Of a stretch of DNA of 64,000 nucleotides, positions 38,399-46,789 are shown piece after piece. The number at the start of each line of letters is the position of its first letter. The first letter of the stretch is position 1. Source of the stretch: Trichomonas vaginalis G3 (Eukaryota > Parabasalia > Trichomonadida > Trichomonadidae). The translations under genes and the position numbers were made by a program. The notes beneath the pieces are model-generated. The model did no database searches and was not told the DNA's origin. It saw only the letters and a program-made list of their open reading frames with translations. The stretch lies in the NCBI RefSeq assembly GCF_026262505.1, contig NC_067205.1, positions 2,294,001 to 2,358,000 on the forward strand. Reading direction: 5' to 3'.

Positions 38399-38728
38399 TC
38401 ACAGTAGTTTCACCTTACTATGAAGAGCTTCGAAGGCGTTCTTAAAGTCAGCATTCATTAAAGCTTCATTTGAACTGTCTTCATCCGCTTGTATTTTTGT
38501 CCTTATTGACCCTATAAGTTGGCTGCTTTTGGCGTTGGCTTGGGCATCTAACCAGTCATTATTAGCTTTTATATATTCTGCGCTTTTCATTGCCTTTTGC
38601 ATGGCTGCGTCGTTATTTTTACTTTCTTGTGCTAAGTTTTCATACTGTACGGTTTGGTTTTGCAACTGTAAAAGTTTTTCTGCCTTTACATTTGCTTCAA
38701 CTTCTTTTTTATACTCATCGCTATCCAT
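38399..38728 (-). CDS. 109-aa coiled-coil segment
   Basis: A helical, charged sequence (YKKEVEANVKAEKLLQLQNQ, MQKAMKSAEYIKANNDWLDA). More Lys/Glu-rich coiled-coil-like sequence continues on the same strand toward 39.0 kb in a broken state. It looks like the N-terminal part of a large structural or scaffold protein, but that is inference. Confidence 0.35.
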   Translation of the reverse strand: MDSDEYKKEVEANVKAEKLLQLQNQTVQYENLAQESKNNDAAMQKAMKSAEYIKANNDWLDAQANAKSSQLIGSIRTKIQADEDSSNEALMNADFKNAFEALHSKVKLL

Positions 38729-39049
38729 ATATGTCTTCAGGGCTTTTTGTTTTATCTCTTCATCTTTCAGTACTTTATATTGAGTAGTTATGGTTTTTTC
38801 AAAATTTATAACATCTTGTTTCCATTTTTGCTACTTCTGCTGCTTTTTCTGACACTTTTTCGCATATTCTTCTGTACTTAGTTCTTTCAGTTGTTCTTCT
38901 TTCTTCTTTTTCTCTACGTTTAACTCATTGAGTTTCTTTGTGTGTCTGTCATATTCTAGTTTTCTTTTCGTTTTCACTTATTTGTTTCTGTATGTCTATG
39001 TAGAGATAATATACCAACCGCCGGAATGTCGACGGTTGCTTTTATACAA

Positions 39050-40620
39050 AATTCAACGGGTGAAAGAATACGATGAGATCTAACATAAAATATATTTTTG
39101 TCTGATTTACGCTCATTACGATGAAATCATGACAAAACATGTACGAAGAAGTCTTGACAAAACATATACGTTCATGTTTGACAAAACATATACGAAGAAG
39201 TCATGACAAAACATATACGAAGAAGTCATGACAAAACATATACGAAGAAGTCATGACAAAACATATACGTTCATGTTTGACAAAACATATACGAAGAAGT
39301 CATGACAAAACATATACGAAGAAGTCATGACAAAACATATACGTTCATGTTTGACAAAACATATACGAAGAAGTCATGACAAAACATATACGAAGAAGTC
39401 ATGACAAAACATATACGAAGAAGAAGTTTATTTCCTGGACTGTTGTCAAAATGTCATGTTGTCACACTTTTTCAGAGAAGTTAAAATGACCGAGGGACCG
39501 AGGGACCGAGGGACCTGGTGACACCTTCAGTTCTTCAAAACATGTACGATGAAGTCATGACAAAACATTTACGATGAAGTCTTGACAAAACATATACGAA
39601 GAAGTCTTGACAAAACATATACGATGAAGTTTATTTCCTGTGTTGTTGTCTAAATGTCATGTTGTCTCATTTTTTCAGAGAAGTTAAAATTACCTGGTGA
39701 CCTGGTGACCTGGTGACACCTTCAGTTCTTCAAAACATGTACGATGAAATCATGACAAAACATGTACGATGAAGTCATGACAAAACATGTACGATGAAGT
39801 CATGACAAAACATTTACGAAGAAGTCTTGACAAAACATATACGAAGAAGTTTATTTCCTGTGTTGTTGTCTAAATGTCATGTTGTCTCATTTTTTCAGAG
39901 AAGTTCGTTTAACCGAGTGACCGAGTGACCGAGTGACCTGGTAGCACCTTCAGTTCTTCAAAACATTTACGAAGAAGTCTTGACAAAACATATACGATGA
40001 AGTCATGACAAAACATGTACGATGAAGTCATGACAAAACATGTACGATGAAGTTTATTTCCTGTGTTGTTGTCAAAATGTCATGTTGTCTCATTTTTTCA
40101 GAGAAGTTAAAATTACCTGGTAGCACATGGTAACATGGTAGCACCTTCAGTTCTTCAAAACATTTACGAAGAAGTCTTGACAAAACATATACGATGAAGT
40201 CATGACAAAACATGTACGATGAAGTCATGACAAAACATATACGATGAAGTTTATTTCCTGGACTGTTGTCAAAATGTCATGTTGTCACACTTTTTCAGAG
40301 AAGTTAAAATGACCGAGGGACCGAGGGACCGAGGGACCTGGTGACACCTTCAGTTCTTCAAAACATGTACGATGAAATCATGACAAAACATTTACGATGA
40401 AATCATGACAAAACATTTACGATGAAATCATGACAAAACATGTACGATGAAGTCATGACAAAACATATACGTTCATGTTTGACAAAACATATACGATGAA
40501 GTCATGACAAAACATGTACGATGAAGTTTATTTCCTGGACTGTTGTCAAAATGTCATGTTGTCACCATTTTTCAAAAGAAGTTAAATTACCTGGTGACCT
40601 GGTGACCTGGTAGCACCTAA
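39050..40620. repeat. Nested higher-order repeat array, six major units
   Basis: Six major units of about 200-280 bp are each marked by TTTATTTCCTG (near 39427, 39630, 39850, 40053, 40250, 40527), followed by TGTTGTC, ATGTCATGTTGTC and CAGAGAAGTTAAAA-type sequence. Then comes a mini-array of 9-10-bp units (ACCGAGGG, ACCTGGTG, ACCGAGTG or ACATGGTA type) and CACCTTCAGTTCTTC. Between them run variable numbers of a 25-bp monomer, TGACAAAACATATACGAAGA plus AGTCA, with CGATGA and CGTTCATG variants. No coding frame spans it. It separates the capsid-side genes from the right terminal repeat genes. Confidence 0.9.
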
Positions 40621-40630
40621 AATATATTTT

Positions 40631-41491
40631 TCAATACTTTTTCAGCACTTTTCCGTAGTTGTATATGAAAGACAATTCGAGATAAAAGTCATAGTACAAT
40701 GGTATTATATGCTGCACACCATTTGTTGTGAACCAAACTTGAAAGTCAGAGAAACTGTTACTAGGTGGTTCGTAGAATTTAGAAGCAAAGTCATAAAAGT
40801 CCTTACCGATACTTAGAAAACTATTGTTGCTTGAACTGAAACTTGCATGACACATAACATTTTGAGGGTCGAACACATTTCTATAAACTGTCAAATCTGC
40901 TGGTGGAAGTATAAATTTAAATGGACCATCTGGTGGTAATGGTTCGTTCTGGTTTAGTAACCGAAGAAATTGTGCCCAAGAACGTTTGTCTACTCCCCAA
41001 AATAAAAACTCCGTATCTCTTGGAGGGTTAATTTCAATCTTTTGAAATGAAACGGTGGAGTTCATCTTGTCATATTCTAGTTTCAGATAGTATGTTCCAT
41101 TTAGTAAAGAGTCGTATTTTTCTTGAAATTCCCAATAGTATTTGTTCATTTGAGTTTGAAAGTCATTTAGAGTTTTCTCAAGACTTTCGTCTGAACGAAC
41201 TGTAAAGATTCTCATTTCGTCAAATTTGTCTATTAGACCATCAGAACCTTTATACTGCCCATGAAAATATACTGCGAACATAAATGCGTTAGTTCTATTT
41301 GAAAACAAAACTCTTCTAAATCCTATTGCCTTTGCATCTGAAGGACTTTGAAGCCAACGAATTGGATAGTCAAACCTGTATGCTCGGGATGAAATTTCTT
41401 CATCTGAAATAGTCCTACCAGCATTTGTAAAGATATAGTCTAACGGTTTTGTATCTACTACTTTTGTTCTTTGTTTTTCAACCTGAAGCAT
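40631..41491 (-). CDS. Penton/minor-capsid candidate, 286 aa (family P2)
   Basis: The frame looks whole. It shares the P1 layout: PLDYIFTNAGRTISDE and YRFDYPIRWLQSPSDAKAIG near the N-terminus, and NSFLSIGKDFYDFAS, FSDFQVWFTTNG and IIPLYYDFYLELSFIYNYG at the C-terminus. It is therefore a paralogue of P1 (1519-2364). The gene lies just inside the boundary of the right terminal repeat and has no left-hand copy. The start follows TATTTTTACATATATTAAATG. The penton-type role is inferred from family size, conservation and pairing with capsid genes. Confidence 0.55.
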   Translation of the reverse strand: MLQVEKQRTKVVDTKPLDYIFTNAGRTISDEEISSRAYRFDYPIRWLQSPSDAKAIGFRRVLFSNRTNAFMFAVYFHGQYKGSDGLIDKFDEMRIFTVRSDESLEKTLNDFQTQMNKYYWEFQEKYDSLLNGTYYLKLEYDKMNSTVSFQKIEINPPRDTEFLFWGVDKRSWAQFLRLLNQNEPLPPDGPFKFILPPADLTVYRNVFDPQNVMCHASFSSSNNSFLSIGKDFYDFASKFYEPPSNSFSDFQVWFTTNGVQHIIPLYYDFYLELSFIYNYGKVLKKY

Positions 41492-41546
41492 TTAATATAT
41501 GTAAAAATATATTGTTTTAAAAACGTTTTTACTTCATATTTCTCAT

Positions 41547-42266
41547 CTAACAAACAAGTTGTCTGACTGCTTGAGGGTTAGGTTGGTACCATTCGAACTT
41601 GACACTTGCAATTCCTTCAATTCTATTCAAAATGTCTGAGTCGGAGTCAAACATTTGTTCTCTCTTTGTAGTCTTGAAAGCGTCAAGAAGTTGTGCAGCT
41701 GTTGTGACATTGCCATGTGCATAGTAAATGTGACCATCCAAATCTGTTATGGTCATTCTGAGATTGTGTCCTTTCTTATTTCCGTCTTGTATGGCAGCAA
41801 GTACTCCCATGAAGCCTTCTTTGTTCTTTCCTTCGTCAAAGTTTACTGTAAAGGTTCGACCAGATGTAATTTGACTTCTAACTTCACGGTACTTCTCATA
41901 TGCATATCTTGTTCTTTCCATGGGAGCATGACCATCCTCTGCACTACCTTTTTTCCTTCTCAAAGGATGCAATTGTTCGTCATGTTTCCAGTAGAATCTG
42001 GCAAAGCCGTCGTGTCCTTCAACTTGAGGTTCACTAACATCGAAAGGCATGTCCATAAGACGTTCTTCTTCTAACCTCTCTAGTCTGTTTGGATAATTTG
42101 CACGTGCTGTTTCCAAATCCATTTCGTAGCGAAGACCAGACAATTTGTCATAGACTTTTATGGGTCTTCCCTTCCTATATTTAAACTTCTTCGAAACTCT
42201 CCAACCATAACTTTGCAACTCTGCTTTTATTCTAGCAGACTTTCTATCCATTCTATATGGGGGCAT
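41547..42266 (-). CDS. 239-aa protein; polymerase-linked N-terminal region
   Basis: The frame starts MPPYRMDRKSARIKAELQSY and includes FKYRKGRPIKVYDKLSGLRY, GFARFYWKHDEQ and a later GRTFTVNFDEGKNKEGFMGV region. Its left-repeat counterpart continues into the polymerase-like region at 22.9-24.4 kb, whereas here the repeat ends. The basic, helical N-terminus could be a terminal-protein-like or DNA-binding domain; this is inference. The start follows TTTTTTTATTTTATTTGAAATG. Confidence 0.45.
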   Translation of the reverse strand: MPPYRMDRKSARIKAELQSYGWRVSKKFKYRKGRPIKVYDKLSGLRYEMDLETARANYPNRLERLEEERLMDMPFDVSEPQVEGHDGFARFYWKHDEQLHPLRRKKGSAEDGHAPMERTRYAYEKYREVRSQITSGRTFTVNFDEGKNKEGFMGVLAAIQDGNKKGHNLRMTITDLDGHIYYAHGNVTTAAQLLDAFKTTKREQMFDSDSDILNRIEGIASVKFEWYQPNPQAVRQLVC

Positions 42267-42296
42267 TTCAAATAAAATAAAAAAATATTTTTTTCT

Positions 42297-42881
42297 TTAC
42301 TTAACATAACCGCCTGCTGCCATAAGTCTTTGACGCCAACCCATACCAGCTAATGAAGGTTGACTTGGTTTAGTTTCCAAACTAAACTTTGGTTTTGGTT
42401 TATCTTCAGTTTTTGGTTTTTCTTCTTCTATCGGTTTTTCGTCACTTTTCGGTTCAGCTGACTTTACCTCACTTGCAGGAACAGTTGTGTCGTCAACATC
42501 TTCATAAATATCATATGCCATTTGTTTTTGTTTTCCTTTCAACTTTTTGTGTTTGTTGTAAAGTTTAGAATATTTCGACTCTAAGTCAATGAGATGTTCT
42601 ATAATGAACTGTTGGTCAGTGAAGTAAACTTTTCCATCTGTTGTCTCGAAAGCTCCTTCAGACTTCAATATTTTATTTGTGAGAGTCTGTTTCTTTTTTG
42701 AGATACTAGCCGTTCCATTTTTATGAAAAGTGACTTTGTAGTTAGGGTTTGTATTTCCAGACCTGGCACTTTCTATTATTGAATTTTTCTCTTCATCTGT
42801 AAGTTCTTTGACAGGTTTTGACAATGGTTCTGAACTTTTTGTTTGTGGTGTCAAATCTACCGTTTCAACTTCTTCGGTCAT
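42297..42881 (-). CDS. 194-aa hypothetical protein
   Basis: The frame looks whole. The N-terminal module ELTDEEKNSIIESARSG with NYKVTFHKNGTASISKKK recurs in element C (54148-54297 and 56714-56953). A coiled-coil segment (EHLIDLESKYSKLYNKHKKL), a Glu/Lys/Pro-rich linker and GMGWRQRLMAAGGYVK follow. Conservation across two Polinton families implies a core role, perhaps virion assembly. No named domain. Confidence 0.5.
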   Translation of the reverse strand: MTEEVETVDLTPQTKSSEPLSKPVKELTDEEKNSIIESARSGNTNPNYKVTFHKNGTASISKKKQTLTNKILKSEGAFETTDGKVYFTDQQFIIEHLIDLESKYSKLYNKHKKLKGKQKQMAYDIYEDVDDTTVPASEVKSAEPKSDEKPIEEEKPKTEDKPKPKFSLETKPSQPSLAGMGWRQRLMAAGGYVK

Positions 42882-42900
42882 TTCATCTCAGTAAAAAATT

Positions 42901-43053
42901 TTAGTTTGGTTTGTTTTCAACTGGTTGTTGTTGTTTTTTAAGTCGGTCTAAAACTTCCTGAGGTATAGGAAGAACTTGACAAACACGTTGTGTAACTGCT
43001 GGAAGCCGACAAATCCATCTTGAACCCATTTGTCTCAATGCTGTATTGTTCAT
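42901..43053 (-). CDS. 50-aa hypothetical protein
   Basis: It runs from ATG 43053 to TAA 42901-42903 and begins MNNTALRQMGSRWICRLPAV. It corresponds to 21441-21593 in the left repeat. The spacers to both neighbours are about 20 bp and each carries a TTTTTTAC-type box. Function unknown. Confidence 0.5.
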   Translation of the reverse strand: MNNTALRQMGSRWICRLPAVTQRVCQVLPIPQEVLDRLKKQQQPVENKPN

Positions 43054-43072
43054 TTCATCTCAGTAAAAAACT

Positions 43073-43474
43073 TTACATTCCCCACGTTTGAGGCGGTTGA
43101 GGTTGGTTATTGTTTACCCATTGTTGTGCATGGTTATATCCTCTGTTAAAGAATCTTTCACCTTGGTCCATATAGTGTCCTGCTTGGTTATAGTAGTCAT
43201 TTGCTTTGTTATAATAGTTTCCTGCTTGTCTTCCTACATTGTCCATCCATCCTTGAACTTTTCCTCTTGTTTCAGGATTTGGAATAAGATTTGTTGCATC
43301 TCGTGCTACATCCCAACCTTTCTGTACAGTTTGTATAATAGGTTGTGCTTTCTCTTTAAGTATACCTAATGTACTCAAAATCTTCCTTCCAACTCCAAAT
43401 ACACCTCTGGCTATTGTTCCCACTGCGGGCAAAAATCTGGATGCAACTCCTGCTAATGCGCCAAATAAACCCAT
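43073..43474 (-). CDS. 133-aa glycine/alanine-rich virion-type protein
   Basis: The frame looks whole. The N-terminal ~60 residues are hydrophobic and Gly/Ala-rich (MGLFGALAGVASRFLPAVG, FGVGRKILSTLGIL), the middle is amphipathic (VQKGWDVARDATNL) and the C-terminus has YNKANDYYNQAGHYMDQGER with a Pro/Gln end. Element C has a comparable Ala/Gly-rich protein at 50210-50737. Such proteins resemble membrane-lytic or internal minor capsid proteins of adenovirus-like particles; this is inference. Confidence 0.5.
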   Translation of the reverse strand: MGLFGALAGVASRFLPAVGTIARGVFGVGRKILSTLGILKEKAQPIIQTVQKGWDVARDATNLIPNPETRGKVQGWMDNVGRQAGNYYNKANDYYNQAGHYMDQGERFFNRGYNHAQQWVNNNQPQPPQTWGM

Positions 43475-43491
43475 TTCTTATAGGATAAAAA
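43475..43491. promoter_or_regulatory. 17-bp bidirectional palindromic start spacer
   Basis: TTCTTATAGGATAAAAA lies between the start codons of the 133-aa gene (minus) and the integrase (plus). Both orientations give a TTTTTATCC- or TTCTTATA-type box about 10 nt before the ATG. The same spacer is at 21003-21019 in the left repeat. Confidence 0.6.
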
Positions 43492-44451
43492 ATGACGAAT
43501 CCAAACAAGGACCCCTATGTTTCTAAAGCGACAAAAAAAGCACTCATGATAAAAATCTTTAGTTCAACACCAAATGCTTGGTTTATGGATATCTTGGAAA
43601 ACATTCCGAGAGTTAGAACAGATGGACCACCATACTGGCTAATATTTGTCGGTCAAAACACAAGATACTGTGAAGCCATACCATTATGGTCCAAAAATAT
43701 TTTAGATGTGAAAACTGCTTTGACAATATTCGTTGACAAATACCATCCAACAAAACTGACATCTGACTGTGAAAGTTCTTTCAAATCAGACGATATTAAA
43801 AACTATCTGCGTTCAAAAAATGTAAACCAATATTTCATTGTCGACCAAAACCATTCTGCTCTTGGTGTCATTGACGGATGTATAAAAATGTTAAGAGACT
43901 TAAACCAACCACAAGGTGGTGAAGCAAATGAAATGTCATATGACGACAAATATAGACACTTCTCCATGGCAAAGATGAGACAAGTTTTAAATATTTACAA
44001 TAACCGTAAACAAAAAGGTTTGGGAAACCACTCCCCCGAAGAAATGAAAAACAACCCTGACTTAGAGAAAGACTATATATTTAATAATTTAGTCAAAAGA
44101 GACAAACAAGAAAGAATGCCGGGCTTCAAACTTCAGAAAGGTGACAAAGTAAAAATAGAAATACCTAAACGCGACCCATATGAAAATACTATTGACTATG
44201 ACAACAATGGGAACCCGACAGGTACTCACATTCGTGTTCGTAAAAATAGAAGAAAGTATACAAGAGAATATTATGAAGTTTTAGGCAAACATGGCAAAAT
44301 GTACACACTGCAAGCAGAAGATAAAACTACTATTGTCAGACCTCGTTTCAAACTTGTCAAAGTTCAAGGTGGTATACTTTCAAAGACAGTTCCTAACCAA
44401 TATAAGACAACTCCTGACGAATATGCTAAAGAAGTGGAACATGACGACTAA
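43492..44451 (+). CDS. rve-family integrase (Polinton type), 319 aa
   Basis: The frame looks whole. The catalytic core spans about residues 35-165 with PPYWLIFVGQNTRYCEAIPL, KLTSDCESSFKSDD (second acidic residue) and NHSALGVIDGCIKMLRDLNQ (third acidic position with the Polinton-style GxID). The C-terminal part has the small beta-barrel typical of integrases (FKLQKGDKVKIEI, then a basic RKNRRKYTREYYEVLGKHGK). It would insert the linear element into host DNA through its terminal repeats. It overlaps the fibre gene by four bases, tail to tail. No reverse transcriptase is present, in line with a DNA element. Confidence 0.85.
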   Translation: MTNPNKDPYVSKATKKALMIKIFSSTPNAWFMDILENIPRVRTDGPPYWLIFVGQNTRYCEAIPLWSKNILDVKTALTIFVDKYHPTKLTSDCESSFKSDDIKNYLRSKNVNQYFIVDQNHSALGVIDGCIKMLRDLNQPQGGEANEMSYDDKYRHFSMAKMRQVLNIYNNRKQKGLGNHSPEEMKNNPDLEKDYIFNNLVKRDKQERMPGFKLQKGDKVKIEIPKRDPYENTIDYDNNGNPTGTHIRVRKNRRKYTREYYEVLGKHGKMYTLQAEDKTTIVRPRFKLVKVQGGILSKTVPNQYKTTPDEYAKEVEHDD

Positions 44452-45911
44452 GCAATTCTATACCATGCGTAAACTGTCATGTAAGGTGGCATGTAGTCTT
44501 TACTTTGTCCCGTTGTTTGCGTATACCCTGAAACGAAATGTGTATGGTCTCCTCCTACCTCAGTGTTATCCAAGTAACAATTTATAGCAAACTGAACGTT
44601 GTCTTTAACATCATATCCTTTACCTTTTGTCATTCCTGTCCAATCCCAATATTTATGCCTATGCCCACCTTCTCGAGATGTAGTTAAACTTACGTAGTGA
44701 CTGTGCGCAGGTAAATTTGCACCTGAAATCGTTTTACTTCCACCTGTTTCCTTTGAAGAGTTTGCACAATACAAAAACCTGTCGACTATTTGAGTCCAAG
44801 TTCCAAAACCTAAAACTGTTGCTGGATTTGTTGAATTCATTGACGTATAAATAGAGCCTATAGGATATAATGTTTGAAGCATTTCTGTCTTTAATGTTTG
44901 AAGCTCTGTTTTGTCTGCTTTCTTGTCATATAAATCTTGAGCAGTGAATTTAATATTATATTCATCCTTCATGACATAAACATCTTTACATCTAATGTTT
45001 CTCATCGTCGTTATGTCGTCATCCGATGTTAAACCTTGTGGAAAGTTAGGAGGTTTACAATATAATGCATCCCCACCAGTTTCTTCAACCGTTCCTTCAA
45101 TACTTTCTATAGCAACAGTTGTAAAACTTGTATGTGTATGAGTCTTATCTGCTTTCTTTTCAAGGCTAACGTTTAAGTCTGTTATTTCAGAAGATGTATG
45201 TGTATGTCCAACGTCACTTTTCCTGTTTAAGGTTTCTTGTAAGTTTGTAATATTTGCAATGGTATGTGTATGTCCAACGTCACTTTTCCTGTTTAAGGTT
45301 TCTTGTAAGTTTGTAATATTTGCAATGGTATGTGTATGTCCAACGTCACTTTTCCTGTTTAAGGTTTCTTGTAAGTTTGTAATATTTGCAATGGTATGTG
45401 TATGTCCAACGTCACTTTTCCTGTTTAAGGTTTCTTGTAAGTTTGTAATATTTGCAATGGTATGTGTATGAGTCTTTTTAGAATATTCGTTTTCAGCTCT
45501 TGTCACTTCACTTGACATTTTATTGTCAACATATGTTTTGTCTGCTAGTTCAGGATGAGTATGTTCTTTTGTTGCATAAGCATTGTTAGCTCTTTCTTCT
45601 TCTTTTGCTATTGCATCGTCTACATATTCTTTGTCAGCTTTGTTGCCAACATCTGCTTTCAAAAGAAGTTCATTTATAGGTTTCTCGTTTAAAGTTCCTT
45701 TTGTTGGATTTATACAGACAGTATGGTTCTTATTGTCTTGAAACAGAAACTCATCTGTCATTGGGTTTAATGTCAGTTTTAAGTTTCCTTCTTTCAATGA
45801 CTCAGATATCTTAGAGTAGTTTGAAAAGTTTGTTGTGTTCTTATTTAGAGCTTGTATAATGAGTTGTCGGTTGTGTTGTATTTCTCTCATAGACGCTGTT
45901 TCATTTGACAT
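44448..45911 (-). CDS. Phage-collar-type fibre protein, 487 aa
   Basis: The frame looks whole. The N-terminal anchor (MSNETASMREIQHNRQLIIQ) leads to a shaft with KADKEYVDDAIAKEEER and TKEHTHPELADKTYVD units, then four 22-residue repeats (HTHTIANITNLQETLNRKSD), then KKADKTHTHTSFTTVAIES. The C-terminal ~140 residues match the phage tail-collar domain: YPIGSIYTSMN, VLGFGTWTQIVDRFLYC, GGSKTISGANLPAHSHY and a closing GDHTHFVSGYTQTTGQS. HTH/HSH pairs are typical metal-binding sites of trimeric phage fibres. It is probably the attachment fibre of the particle. The start spacer is shared with the P1 gene. Confidence 0.82.
   Translation of the reverse strand: MSNETASMREIQHNRQLIIQALNKNTTNFSNYSKISESLKEGNLKLTLNPMTDEFLFQDNKNHTVCINPTKGTLNEKPINELLLKADVGNKADKEYVDDAIAKEEERANNAYATKEHTHPELADKTYVDNKMSSEVTRAENEYSKKTHTHTIANITNLQETLNRKSDVGHTHTIANITNLQETLNRKSDVGHTHTIANITNLQETLNRKSDVGHTHTIANITNLQETLNRKSDVGHTHTSSEITDLNVSLEKKADKTHTHTSFTTVAIESIEGTVEETGGDALYCKPPNFPQGLTSDDDITTMRNIRCKDVYVMKDEYNIKFTAQDLYDKKADKTELQTLKTEMLQTLYPIGSIYTSMNSTNPATVLGFGTWTQIVDRFLYCANSSKETGGSKTISGANLPAHSHYVSLTTSREGGHRHKYWDWTGMTKGKGYDVKDNVQFAINCYLDNTEVGGDHTHFVSGYTQTTGQSKDYMPPYMTVYAWYRIA
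45205..45475. repeat. 66-bp tandem repeat, four copies, in the fibre shaft
   Basis: Four almost identical 66-bp units (for example TTTGCAATGGTATGTGTATG, then TCCAACGTCACTTTTCCTG) encode the 22-residue shaft unit. The period is a multiple of 3, so copy number can change without shifting the frame. The left repeat copy does not carry this block. Confidence 0.9.
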
Positions 45912-45929
45912 TTTTATTCTAGATAAAAT

Positions 45930-46779
45930 ATGCTTTCAATAGAAAAGAAAATTCTAGAGTTGCTACAACTAAACCATTAGATGAACTTTTTACTAATGTC
46001 GGTCAAAAGTTTGAGACAGAGACCGTAAAGCATGAAGGCTATCGTTTTGACTACCCGTTAAGATGGTTAAGAGACCCATCCGTCACAAAGCTATTGCTTT
46101 TCGTAGAATGAAGTTCATTTCAGAAGCCATACATGGTTTCCCATTTACGGTCGGTTTTTGAAGTTCGATACTATAACAAAAGAAAAACGTATGTATGAGA
46201 AATTTGAACAGGGAAAACTTTTACAAGTGAATTTGCTTGTAAACTTAGAAACAACTCTTCAAGCTTTTCAAGAAAAAATAAACGACATCTATATTGAATA
46301 TGCAAACCAGTTTAACATTGACGAAGGAGAATACCATCTCGATATTATTTATGACAGGAAAAATGCAACTGTTAAAATCAATAGAATAGAAGACCTTGGA
46401 GAAAACGTTTATATTTCTACAAAATATAACAACTTGGCATGGTATAGATTTATGAGGATGTTAAATCAGCCTGCAGCATATCCAGTACACCGCAGACTTT
46501 TATGAAGTCGAAACCCTAATGGAACATATGAAAATGTTTTCGACCAAGCTGCTATTATTGTTCATGCTTCATTTTCTGGCGCGCCAAAACTCTTTCTTAT
46601 GCTTGGCAAATGACTTTTACGAAAAACCTACAAAGTTATACGAACCACCAAGTGGAAGTATTTCAGACTTTCAAGTATGGTTTACTACAGATGGAAGAAA
46701 AAGAACAATTCCATTATACCATGCGTTTTACTTAGAACTTAGTTTCATATACAACTACTATCGAACGGTAAAAATATAA
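45930..46779 (+). pseudogene. Penton-like P1 gene, right copy (fossil)
   Basis: Both ends match the whole P1 gene in element A. The central part (IDEGEYHLDIIYDRKNATVK, YRFMRMLNQPAAYPVH) matches the left copy of element B instead. Broken, several breaks. It shares the 18-bp spacer with the fibre gene. Confidence 0.7.
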
Positions 46780-46789
46780 TTTTTTAATA

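Noticed and set aside
39050-40620. CRISPR-like array from 25-bp repeats
   Set aside because: There are no unique spacers. The repeats abut directly or are separated by other repeats, no cas genes are near, and the setting is eukaryotic.
43492-44451. Retroviral or LTR-retrotransposon integrase
   Set aside because: No reverse transcriptase, gag or LTR is present. The GxID pattern and the linkage to polymerase B, ATPase and capsid genes fit Polintons.
45259-45471. Plus-strand repeated frame (VCVCPTSLFLFK units)
   Set aside because: It is the antisense shadow of the four 66-bp shaft repeats of the fibre gene.
44448-45911. Bacterial or phage contamination, from the collar, HNH and D12 methyltransferase genes
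   Set aside because: These genes share AT-rich composition, start motifs and terminal repeats with Polinton genes, and trichomonad host genes flank the elements on both sides.
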